This document shows, one piece after another, positions 1 through 7,917 of a DNA stretch of 22,880 nt (positions are counted from its first letter, which is position 1; each line of letters begins with the position of its first letter). This DNA is from JANMEX01 sp031423755 (GTDB taxonomy: Bacteria; Pseudomonadota; Alphaproteobacteria; Rhizobiales; Rhizobiaceae). The position numbers were made by a program, and so were the translations under genes. The stretch lies in NCBI GenBank assembly GCA_031423755.1, contig JANPGC010000287.1, positions 1 through 22,880 on the forward strand. The letters run 5' to 3'. The notes beneath the pieces were generated by a model. The model had not been told where the DNA came from, did not search any database, and was given only the letters and a program-made list of their open reading frames with translations.

Positions 1-386
1 CGCTCTCCGCCTACATCAACACCGACGAAGGCCAGAACCTCGTTGCCGGCACCAAGCGGGCGGTCAACATCCTCAATGCCGAGGAAAAGAAGGGCGCGGT
101 TGTCGAGCATGTCATCGATGTGCGCCTGTTCAAGGAGCCCGTCGAAACCGCACTCTTCGAAGCCATGAACAGCGCCACCAACGAGGCGGGCAATCTGATC
201 GAACGGGAAGATTTCGCCGGGGCGATGATGGCGCTCAGCCGGTTGCGCGGGCCGGTGGATGCGTTTCTTGATGGGGTGCTGGTCAATGATCCGGATGCAG
301 CCGTGAAGGCAAACCGGCTGGCGCTGCTTGGCGAAATAAGAAAGGCGACCCTGAGGGTCGCCGATTTCTCGAAGATTGTCGGGTAG
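1..386 (+). CDS. glyS: Glycyl-tRNA synthetase beta subunit, C-terminal end (partial)
   Basis: The 5' part lies outside the window; the reading frame has codons beginning at position 3 and ends with TAG at 384-386. The visible 127 residues show the end of the GlyS anticodon-binding (DALR-like) region. Typical family words are ALSRLRGPVDAFLDGVLVN, then NRLALLGEI, and the terminal VADFSKIVG. With the alpha subunit GlyQ, GlyS charges tRNA-Gly in the cytoplasm as an alpha2beta2 enzyme. The gene converges on the next gene with only 3 bases between the two stop codons, and no terminator hairpin is visible between them. The identification is firm from the C-terminal signature, although the catalytic body cannot be seen. 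Confidence 0.93.
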   Translation, partial: LSAYINTDEGQNLVAGTKRAVNILNAEEKKGAVVEHVIDVRLFKEPVETALFEAMNSATNEAGNLIEREDFAGAMMALSRLRGPVDAFLDGVLVNDPDAAVKANRLALLGEIRKATLRVADFSKIVG

Positions 387-389
387 AGC

Positions 390-857
390 CTAGCGCTCGA
401 CCGGCTGGCCGTTTGACTGGGGCGGTTGCTGGCCTTCGACGGACGGCTGTTCGACCACCGGCGCCGGTTCTGTCTTTGGCGTCTGAACGACCGGCTCGGG
501 CTGCTGTTTCGGCTGCGATGCGCCCGCAGGAGCGGCGGCGGCCGGGGCGGAGGCTGTCGTTGCAGGCGGGGCTTCAGGCGTGTCCATGCTGGGGCGCATG
601 ATGATGGGCATGTTGGTTGGCATGCCGAAACTGTCGACCAGGGCGGCGTTGCTGTCGCCTGACGGATCGGCGGAAACGACTTCCGGCTCGTCGCCGCAGG
701 CGTTGTCGGCGCACGGGTCCGGCTCGCCGAGATGGACGATGGACGACACCGCGCCGGAAGGCGTCTCGCCCAGCATCACAATTGAACTTGCCGAGGCGTT
801 GCCTGCAAACATCGTTCCGAGCAGCACTGCCGCTGCAAATGCATTGACCGTCTTCAT
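390..857 (-). CDS. Small exported Pro/Ala-rich hypothetical protein
   Basis: A 155-residue protein of unknown function. The ATG at 855-857 was chosen because it is preceded by a good Shine-Dalgarno sequence (GGGAGAAG) and opens a classical signal peptide (MKTVNAFAAAVLLGTMFAGNA, cleavage probably after ASA). A longer frame reaching 1082 has no such features. The mature part begins with two similar short segments, SSIVMLGE and SSIVHLGEP, each close to Pro or Gly residues. A short acidic stretch with two cysteines (DPCADNACGDE) follows, and then a low-complexity tail rich in Pro, Ala, Gln and Thr that is probably disordered. It is predicted to be periplasmic. It is divergent from the Sua5 gene, with 193 bases between them. 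Nothing identifies an enzyme domain. Confidence 0.7.
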   Translation of the reverse strand: MKTVNAFAAAVLLGTMFAGNASASSIVMLGETPSGAVSSIVHLGEPDPCADNACGDEPEVVSADPSGDSNAALVDSFGMPTNMPIIMRPSMDTPEAPPATTASAPAAAAPAGASQPKQQPEPVVQTPKTEPAPVVEQPSVEGQQPPQSNGQPVER

Positions 858-1050
858 GAGCTTCTCCCGCCCGATTTTTTCATCCAGCAAGATTGCCTGC
901 GCTTTCGTGCGGGCAGACCTGCGTCCTTGATGCACCATAGCGCAGAGGCGTTTCAGTCCGTTTTCAGCAATTGCAACAATTTTAATGAAAATGCGCCGCG
1001 CTTGCGGGACGGGTTTTGCCGTTGTAGGCACGGAGAATTCCGGAGCGCCT

Positions 1051-2016
1051 GTGGCTGAAATATTGACCTGCACACCTGCCAATCTCGAACGCGCGGCTAA
1101 CCTGCTGCGCGCGGGCGGGCTTGTGGCGGTTCCGACGGAGACCGTCTATGGGCTGGCGGCGGATGCTTCGAATGGCCGGGCGGTGGCGGCGATCTATGAG
1201 GCCAAGGGCAGGCCGTCGTTCAATCCGCTGATTGCGCATGTGGCCGATATGGCGATGGCGGAAAGCATTGGCGTGTTTGACCCGCTGTCGCGCAGATTGT
1301 CAGAAGCCTTCTGGCCCGGACCGCTGACCCTGGTATTGCCGCTTCGGGATGGCGCGCCAATTAACAGCCTCGTGACGGCAGGATTGAACACTATTGGCCT
1401 TCGCTGCCCCAGGGGTCCGGCAAACGATCTGATCCGGCTTCTCGGCCATCCGCTCGCCGCGCCGAGCGCCAATTCGTCCGGGCGGATTTCCGCGACGTCG
1501 GCAGAAGCGGTGGATGCCGATCTTGGCGGGCGCATTCCGCTCATTCTGGATGGAGGCGCGTCGCCGGTTGGTGTGGAATCGACCATCGTGAAGGTTGAGG
1601 ATGGCAAGGTGCGGCTGCTTCGCCCCGGTGGGGTTTCGGCAGACGCGATTGAAACTATCATTGGCCAATCCGTCGAGCGCTCGGACCAGCGGGCGGCGAT
1701 TGAGGCGCCGGGGATGCTGGCGTCGCATTATGCGCCGCGCGCCAATGTAAAGTTGGATGCCGTTCGCATCCTGCCGGGCGAGGCGCTGCTGGCGTTTGGC
1801 GGCAGGCGGGGCTGCGGAGCTGAGAATGCCAAGATTGTCTTGAACCTGTCTCCATCCGCCGACCTTGCGGAGGCAGCGGCCAATCTGTTTGCCTTCCTCA
1901 ATGAGCTGGACAAAAGCGGGGCGGCGACCATTGCCGTCGAGCCGATCCCGATGCGCGGGCTTGGCGAGGCGATCAATGACCGGCTGATGCGCGCCGCTGC
2001 GCCAAGGGAGGGTTGA
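1051..2016 (+). CDS. sua5: L-threonylcarbamoyladenylate synthase, Sua5 type
   Basis: This enzyme makes threonylcarbamoyl-AMP from threonine, bicarbonate and ATP, the first step of the t6A37 modification of ANN-decoding tRNAs. The protein has about 321 residues: an N-terminal YrdC-like domain (roughly 1-200, with VPTETVYGLAADA, KGRPSFNPLIAHV, SANSSGRISATSA and GVESTIVKV) and a C-terminal Sua5 domain introduced by APGMLASHYAPRA. The GTG at 1051 is preferred over the ATGs at 985 and 991 because GGAG lies 5 bases upstream and translation then begins in the usual place (AEILTCTPANLERAANLL); the upstream ATGs lack a ribosome binding site. The stop is one base before the start of the next gene, indicating translational coupling. 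Confidence 0.92.
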   Translation: MAEILTCTPANLERAANLLRAGGLVAVPTETVYGLAADASNGRAVAAIYEAKGRPSFNPLIAHVADMAMAESIGVFDPLSRRLSEAFWPGPLTLVLPLRDGAPINSLVTAGLNTIGLRCPRGPANDLIRLLGHPLAAPSANSSGRISATSAEAVDADLGGRIPLILDGGASPVGVESTIVKVEDGKVRLLRPGGVSADAIETIIGQSVERSDQRAAIEAPGMLASHYAPRANVKLDAVRILPGEALLAFGGRRGCGAENAKIVLNLSPSADLAEAAANLFAFLNELDKSGAATIAVEPIPMRGLGEAINDRLMRAAAPREG

Positions 2017-2017
2017 G

Positions 2018-3427
<1,410 letters not shown>

Positions 3428-3643
3428 ACCGTCACTTTCGTTCACACCGCTTTCACCTGTCTTTACAGGGTATGACCAAGAGCGCGCTCCGGTCGCATTC
3501 CGCTAACCAATCTCCAAAACAGGACAAATTTAACCGAACTCCTTAAGCGGACGGGAAAGCCATTCGCGTATCTTCCTCAACAACGAGACCGAAAAGGTCC
3601 GTGAGAGTTACAGGCTCTCAAGAGTTGCAGGAAGGCGAAACAC

Positions 3644-4120
3644 ATGAACCATGCGCTGAAGCCCGTCTGGGCAGGCACGCACATGCGGCTGGACCCGTTC
3701 CGGCTGCCGCAGATCGTCAGCTACGCCAGCCGTGACGACGACGGCGATGTGGCGATGACGATTGACAGCCGTGGCGTTGTCATCAAGCGCAAGCTGCCCA
3801 AAAGCGGCCTTCCGTTCACCATTGCCCTGCCGTCACGCGCCTTCAAAGGCGTTGCCGCCCGCGCGCTCGATGACGGTGCCGGTGAAGTCACGGTGACGCT
3901 TGAACTTTTGCATCATGATCCGATGCTGTCCGTGCCGCTGCTGGTGGCCGACAATCTTGAAGATGTCGCCGCCGACTGGCGCGCCTGGTCGGAAAAGCTC
4001 GGATTGCAGATGCTGATGGTTGAGGCCGACGGCGTTGCCCGCCCGCTGGAAGACACGATCGGCAAGGTCAAGGCGGATCCTGGCCAGACCAAGCGCCGCC
4101 GTCTGGGCTACGCCATCTAG
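3644..4120 (+). CDS. DUF6101 family protein (possibly C-terminally truncated)
   Basis: A 158-residue soluble protein that I recognise as the alphaproteobacterial DUF6101 family; its function is unknown. Conserved-looking words are MRLDPFRLPQIVSY near residues 14-27, GVVIKRKLPKSGLPFTIALP and the acidic VADNLEDVAADWRAWSEKLGLQ. The end is basic (TKRRRLGYAI). The start ATG at 3644 follows CAGGAAGGCG. A 216-base leader lies between the FAD oxidoreductase gene and this gene and holds small hairpins (for example GACC-GAAAA-GGTC near 3588-3600), with no clear promoter call. The frame stops at TAG 4118-4120, but a coding-like extension continues in the same frame as described in the next entry, so this copy may be shortened. 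The family assignment is from memory of sequence style. Confidence 0.72.
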   Translation: MNHALKPVWAGTHMRLDPFRLPQIVSYASRDDDGDVAMTIDSRGVVIKRKLPKSGLPFTIALPSRAFKGVAARALDDGAGEVTVTLELLHHDPMLSVPLLVADNLEDVAADWRAWSEKLGLQMLMVEADGVARPLEDTIGKVKADPGQTKRRRLGYAI

Positions 4121-4207
4121 CGCCCGGGCTTCCTGATGCTCCGCTAGGCGGGCGATCTGGGAATCCGCATGGTTATTGCGGGCGATGAGATCATCGGCCG
4201 CGATTAA
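4121..4207 (+). pseudogene. Coding-like tail of the DUF6101 frame behind two amber stops
   Basis: Reading on in the DUF6101 frame past TAG (4118-4120) gives RPGFLMLR, a second TAG (4145-4147), then AGDLGIRMVIAGDEIIGRD and TAA (4205-4207). The peptide looks like a natural protein end rather than random sequence. From memory, DUF6101 relatives end with an Arg-Pro-x-Phe-Leu segment and an E-I-I-A-R-type terminus. The simplest reading is that two nonsense changes shortened the protein and left a remnant. Amber readthrough or simple chance are the alternatives. Confidence 0.4.
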
Positions 4208-4326
4208 AACCCGTGAGGATGGCCACCTGCCAGCGCTTTGCTGCGCTTCCGGTGCTCATGGACAATAAGTCCATTGCGCTCCGGTTCTCGCAAATCACCG
4301 GCAGTTGACTCATCCTGACGGGTTTT
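4206..4326. repeat. Long imperfect palindrome between convergent genes
   Basis: The outer arms AAAACCCGTGAGGATG (4206-4221) and CATCCTGACGGGTTTT (4311-4326) are complementary at 15 of 16 positions. Further inside, CTGCC (4227-4231) faces GGCAG (4300-4304), TGCG..CCGG faces CCGG..CGCA, and the centre is a perfect ATGGAC-AATAA-GTCCAT hairpin (4258-4274). The whole 121 bp can therefore fold as one extended hairpin. It sits between the convergent DUF6101 and ubiA genes and ends in a T run. It may be a bidirectional terminator or a copy of a dispersed palindromic repeat family. Confidence 0.65.
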
Positions 4327-4359
4327 TGCGACTGCCGTGAACAATAAGCGTGAAAAGTG

Positions 4360-5355
4360 TCAAACCGGTCGCAGGCTCACCCACACTGCTCCGCCGATCA
4401 ATCCTGCGAAGATCAGAAAGCCGATCATCGTGTTTGACTTGAACAGCTTCAGGCACTGGTCGGGGTTGTCGATGTCGAGCGTGCGCGTTTGCCGGTACAT
4501 ATGCGAACCGGCGGCCAGCAATCCGGCAAGGGCGGGCATGGGGACCTGTGCGCTGGCGAAGCTGCCTGCCATGAACAGCAGCGCAAGGCCGTAAAGCGCG
4601 GTGATCGCCTCTTTCGACCTTGAGCCGAACAGGCGGGCGGTGGAGCGGACGCCGACGAGGGCGTCGTCCTCCTTGTCTTGGTGAGCGTAGATCGTGTCGT
4701 AGCCGACGACCCAGAATATTGTGCCGATGTAGAGAAGGACAGCTGGCAGTCCGACTTCGCCGTGCAGCGCCGCCCAGCCCATCAGCGCACCCCATGAGAA
4801 GGCAAGGCCCAGCACAGCCTGCGGCCAAGAGGTGATGCGTTTCATGAACGGGTAGATGGCGACGATGGCGAGCGAGGAGATGCCGAGCAGCACCGTGAAG
4901 CGGTTGAACTGCAGGAGCACGGCAAGGCCGGTCAACGCCTGCAGCGCCAGAAAGACCAGAGCTTGCTTGCGGCTGACCTGACCGGACGGGAGCGGGCGGG
5001 AGCGGGTGCGCTCGACTTGCGCGTCGATCTTTGTGTCAACCAGATCGTTCCATGTGCAGCCTGCGCCGCGCATGGCGATGGCGCCGATGGTGAACAGGAT
5101 GATGTGCCAGAGCGAGGGCAGGACGGAGAGCAGCGGCGCGCCGGTTTTGGCACCTGCGCTGGCGGCAAGCGCTGCTGACCACAGACACGGCCAAAGCAAA
5201 AGCTGCCAGCCAATGGGCCGGTCCCAGCGGGCGAGCTGCGCATAGGGCCACAGGCTGCGCGGCAACAGCCGGTAGACCCAGTGGCCGGACGGCGCATCGG
5301 CAACGCGGCCTTGCGTGTCTTGTGTCTGAATTTCGTCCATGAAGCGGGGATACAT
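4360..5355 (-). CDS. ubiA: 4-hydroxybenzoate octaprenyltransferase UbiA
   Basis: An inner-membrane prenyltransferase that attaches a polyprenyl chain to 4-hydroxybenzoate in ubiquinone synthesis. The 331-residue protein has about eight or nine hydrophobic segments. It also carries the two Mg-pyrophosphate-binding aspartate motifs: NDLVDTKID at residues 103-111 followed by RTRSRPLPSG, and YAHQDKEDDALVGVRSTA later in the chain. The length is slightly above that of the E. coli protein because of an N-terminal extension of roughly 30 polar residues, usual in alphaproteobacteria. Start choice is uncertain: the ATG at 5355 and a second in-frame ATG at 5340 both lack a strong ribosome binding site. 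It is divergent from purD across 81 bases that must hold both promoters. Confidence 0.93.
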   Translation of the reverse strand: MYPRFMDEIQTQDTQGRVADAPSGHWVYRLLPRSLWPYAQLARWDRPIGWQLLLWPCLWSAALAASAGAKTGAPLLSVLPSLWHIILFTIGAIAMRGAGCTWNDLVDTKIDAQVERTRSRPLPSGQVSRKQALVFLALQALTGLAVLLQFNRFTVLLGISSLAIVAIYPFMKRITSWPQAVLGLAFSWGALMGWAALHGEVGLPAVLLYIGTIFWVVGYDTIYAHQDKEDDALVGVRSTARLFGSRSKEAITALYGLALLFMAGSFASAQVPMPALAGLLAAGSHMYRQTRTLDIDNPDQCLKLFKSNTMIGFLIFAGLIGGAVWVSLRPV

Positions 5356-5436
5356 GAGCGGGCAAGGGCGTCAAGCCTTGACCTTGGGTTCCCCAGTTCC
5401 TAACGGGGACAGATTGTCACGGCGCGAGGTGGTGCG

Positions 5437-6711
5437 ATGAATGTTCTGCTGATCGGTTCCGGCGGGCGCGAGCATGCGCTGGCATGGAAACTCGCCCAAT
5501 CACCCCTCCTGGAAACGCTCTATGCCGCGCCGGGAAATCCGGGCATCGCCGAGCATGCCAGTCTTGCGGGCGTGGACATCAACGACCATGCCGCAGTGGT
5601 GGCGTTCTGCCGGGATGTGAAAATTGATCTGGTCGTCGTCGGACCAGAAGCGCCGCTGGTGGCTGGAATCGCCGATGCATTGAAGGATGCGGGCATCAAG
5701 GTTTTCGGGCCGACGGCGGCGGCGGCGCGGCTTGAGGGATCGAAGGGTTTCACCAAGGATCTGTGCGCGGACTATGACATTCCAACGGCTGCCTATGGCC
5801 GATTCAACAATGCGCCGAAGGCCAAGGCCTATGTCCGCCAGTGCGGCGCGCCGATTGTGATCAAGGCGGACGGGATTGCTGCGGGCAAGGGCGTTGTCGT
5901 CGCCATGACGCTTCAAGAGGCGCTCGACGCTGTTGATGCCTGCTTTGAGGGCGCGTTCGGCGCTGCGGGCGCGGAAGTGGTGGTTGAGGAGTTTCTGGAG
6001 GGCGAAGAAGCCAGCGTTTTTTGCCTTTGCGACGGCAAGATGGCGCTCCCGTTCGGCACGGCGCAGGATCACAAGCGCGTGGGCGATGGCGATGAAGGGC
6101 CGAACACCGGCGGAATGGGGGCCTATTCTCCGGCGTCTATCGTTTCGCCCGACATTCAGGCGCAGATCATGCGTGAAATCATTGATCCGACGATGCGCGG
6201 CATGGCCGAAAAAGGCTGTCCTTTTTCAGGCGTGCTGTTTGCCGGGCTGATGCTCACACGCGACGGGCCGAAGCTGATTGAATACAACACGCGCTTTGGC
6301 GATCCGGAATGCCAGGTGCTGATGATGCGGCTGAAGGATGATCTGCTGCCGATTCTCTCTGCAGCCGCCGAGGGCGATCTGGACGGGTTCACTCCGCGCT
6401 GGTCCGGCGACAAGGCGCTGACGGTGGTTATGGCTGCGGACGGTTATCCGGAGACACCTCTCAAGGGCACAGTCATCCGCGGCATTGGCGCAGCGGATTT
6501 GCAGGCGCGGGTGAAAGTGTTTCATGCCGGCACCGCCCTGCAAGGCGGCGAGATTGTTGCATCGGGCGGGCGCGTTTTGAACGTGACGGCGACTGGTTTG
6601 ACCGTGCGCGAGGCACAGGAGCGGGCGTATGCGGGCGTCGATGAGATCGACTGGCCGGAGGGCTTCTGCCGGACGGATATCGGCTGGCGCGAGATTGCCA
6701 GAGAGGGCTAG
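5437..6711 (+). CDS. purD: Phosphoribosylamine-glycine ligase PurD
   Basis: The ATP-dependent glycinamide ribonucleotide synthetase of de novo purine synthesis; it acts in the cytoplasm. The 424 residues match the family length. An N-terminal domain starts with the dinucleotide-like loop GSGGREHALAWKLAQSP and VVGPEAPLVAGIADAL. The ATP-grasp part follows, with KADGIAAGKGVVVA, LEGEEASVFCLCDG, DEGPNTGGMGAYSP and EYNTRFGDPECQVL (metal- and ATP-binding Glu/Asn), and then the C-terminal domain (TVVMAADGYP, ASGGRVLNVTATG). The ATG at 5437 follows GAGGTGGTGCG. The stop codon overlaps that of the convergent GH25 gene by a shared CTAG, so no terminator fits between them. Confidence 0.97.
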   Translation: MNVLLIGSGGREHALAWKLAQSPLLETLYAAPGNPGIAEHASLAGVDINDHAAVVAFCRDVKIDLVVVGPEAPLVAGIADALKDAGIKVFGPTAAAARLEGSKGFTKDLCADYDIPTAAYGRFNNAPKAKAYVRQCGAPIVIKADGIAAGKGVVVAMTLQEALDAVDACFEGAFGAAGAEVVVEEFLEGEEASVFCLCDGKMALPFGTAQDHKRVGDGDEGPNTGGMGAYSPASIVSPDIQAQIMREIIDPTMRGMAEKGCPFSGVLFAGLMLTRDGPKLIEYNTRFGDPECQVLMMRLKDDLLPILSAAAEGDLDGFTPRWSGDKALTVVMAADGYPETPLKGTVIRGIGAADLQARVKVFHAGTALQGGEIVASGGRVLNVTATGLTVREAQERAYAGVDEIDWPEGFCRTDIGWREIAREG

Positions 6712-7769
6712 TCTGCTCGGCCCGTCGGGCGGTCAAGGTCTATGGACGCCGTGACGATCGGGTCGATCTGGCAAGCGATATCGTCCATTGCCGTTGTGAC
6801 AATGCTGGCGGCTTGAAGCGCAACTAATGCTGTCATATCGGCGAGGAGTGGCTTGAGCGTGTCAACTTTTCGCGAGAACAGCGCAACCAACGCGTCCGAC
6901 AATTCCCTGTCTGATCTCGGGTCTTTTGTAGGCACAAGCCCGCCGAGCGGCCACGCGGCCTTCAGCGCTTTCACATCCATGTTGGCGACGTTGATGTCGA
7001 TGTCGTTGCCTGTGCCCTCAATGCGGTGCGGGCAGGCGCGCTTGCCGCAGTTGAGGTGGCTGACGAACTGCCAGAGCGCGTAGCCATCCCAATTGCCTTT
7101 CGGGAAACTTGCCGAGATTTCAGGCTTGTAGCGCGCATACCAGAGTGGCAGGCGCGACAGGAGCGGATAGTCGTAACGCTGGCGGGCGATGTGCTTGGCC
7201 GTGTCGTCATTGACATAGAGGACCGGGTAGCGGTCGAGGCGGCGGTAGATGTGGCGGGCGAACAGCTCGGCATCTTCCAGCGAGATGTATTTGCCGGACG
7301 CCAGATCCTCGATGTCTATGGCGATCAGCCCATCTGCCTGCGGGTCGGTGAAGTCGATGAAGTGGTTGGCCTGGTCGATGGCGTTGCCCGGACGTCCGAC
7401 GTGATAGGAACCCCATTTGAGGCCGAGCGCCTTGGCGAGTTCTTTTCGGGTGTGGAACAATTCGCGCGACACCGAATAGAGCCGCCATTCATTCTTGCAG
7501 AGGTCTTTTTCCATGTCCGTCACGGCTGTCTTGCAGCCCCACACGGGCGGAAGGCCATCGGAGCCCTTGTTGATGAAACCGGCGACGCGTTTGTCGGCCG
7601 CAATGTCAGCGATGTTCAATTCGTTGAATTCATAGGCGTCGATGACCAGCGCGTGTTTCTCCGACTTCCATGGCTGGTGGAAGAGTGTCTCAGCGTTGAC
7701 TGGCGAGATAAGAGGCATCGCGAGCGCGATGACCGGCAAAAATCGCTGGAGAAGCCTTGATGCAAACAT
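6708..7769 (-). CDS. Secreted GH25-type lysozyme-like glycoside hydrolase
   Basis: A putative muramidase cleaving peptidoglycan, exported to the periplasm or beyond. Counting from the ATG at 7769 (353 residues), a signal peptide (MFASRLLQRFLPVIALAMP, cleavage near VNA/E) is followed by a GH25 barrel. It shows VIDAYEFN (Asp44), GFINKGSDG, GSYHVGRPGNAIDQANHF, the catalytic-type IDIED (Asp152-x-Glu154), VLYVNDD, PLWYARY and YALWQFVSH. A cysteine pair (NCGKRAC) lies before the DIDINVANMD end of the barrel. About 100 further residues of unknown role follow. Longer starts at 7799 (MQYCMELLRV) and 7787 exist in the same frame; GGAG lies 12 bases before the 7769 start. The gene is not in a recognisable phage or secretion cluster. 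Confidence 0.82.
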   Translation of the reverse strand: MFASRLLQRFLPVIALAMPLISPVNAETLFHQPWKSEKHALVIDAYEFNELNIADIAADKRVAGFINKGSDGLPPVWGCKTAVTDMEKDLCKNEWRLYSVSRELFHTRKELAKALGLKWGSYHVGRPGNAIDQANHFIDFTDPQADGLIAIDIEDLASGKYISLEDAELFARHIYRRLDRYPVLYVNDDTAKHIARQRYDYPLLSRLPLWYARYKPEISASFPKGNWDGYALWQFVSHLNCGKRACPHRIEGTGNDIDINVANMDVKALKAAWPLGGLVPTKDPRSDRELSDALVALFSRKVDTLKPLLADMTALVALQAASIVTTAMDDIACQIDPIVTASIDLDRPTGRAD

Positions 7770-7864
7770 GACGCGCAATAACTCCATACAATACTGCATC
7801 GTCGACGGTTATGGTTAAGGACCGGTAAAACTGCGCGGTTGGACAGGTATTGAGATGCAAATAG

Positions 7865-7880
7865 TTGACGTTTACGTCAA
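7865..7880. promoter_or_regulatory. Perfect palindromic operator upstream of the acyl-CoA dehydrogenase operon
   Basis: TTGACGTTTACGTCAA consists of arms TTGACG and CGTCAA with a TTTA spacer, 37 bases before the ATG at 7918. It resembles, from memory, operators described for MerR-family LiuR-type regulators of branched-chain amino acid and fatty acid degradation in proteobacteria. Its place before a beta-oxidation-like operon fits this. No regulator gene lies in the window. Confidence 0.6.
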
Positions 7881-7917
7881 AAATCGATAGCTGGAAACGA
7901 GTTGGAGGACTGCCCGC

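Noticed and set aside
4310..4828. Minus-strand 172-residue open frame overlapping the ubiA 3' half
   Set aside because: It lies in another frame of the clearly identified ubiA gene and its translation is Arg/Pro/His-rich shadow sequence typical of high-GC DNA.
6700..6720. Terminator between purD and the GH25 gene
   Set aside because: The stop codons overlap in CTAG and no hairpin with a T run is visible.
7026..7760. Plus-strand 244-residue open frame opposite the GH25 gene
   Set aside because: The minus strand encodes a recognisable signal peptide and GH25 motifs; the plus frame has no family signal and is an antisense shadow.
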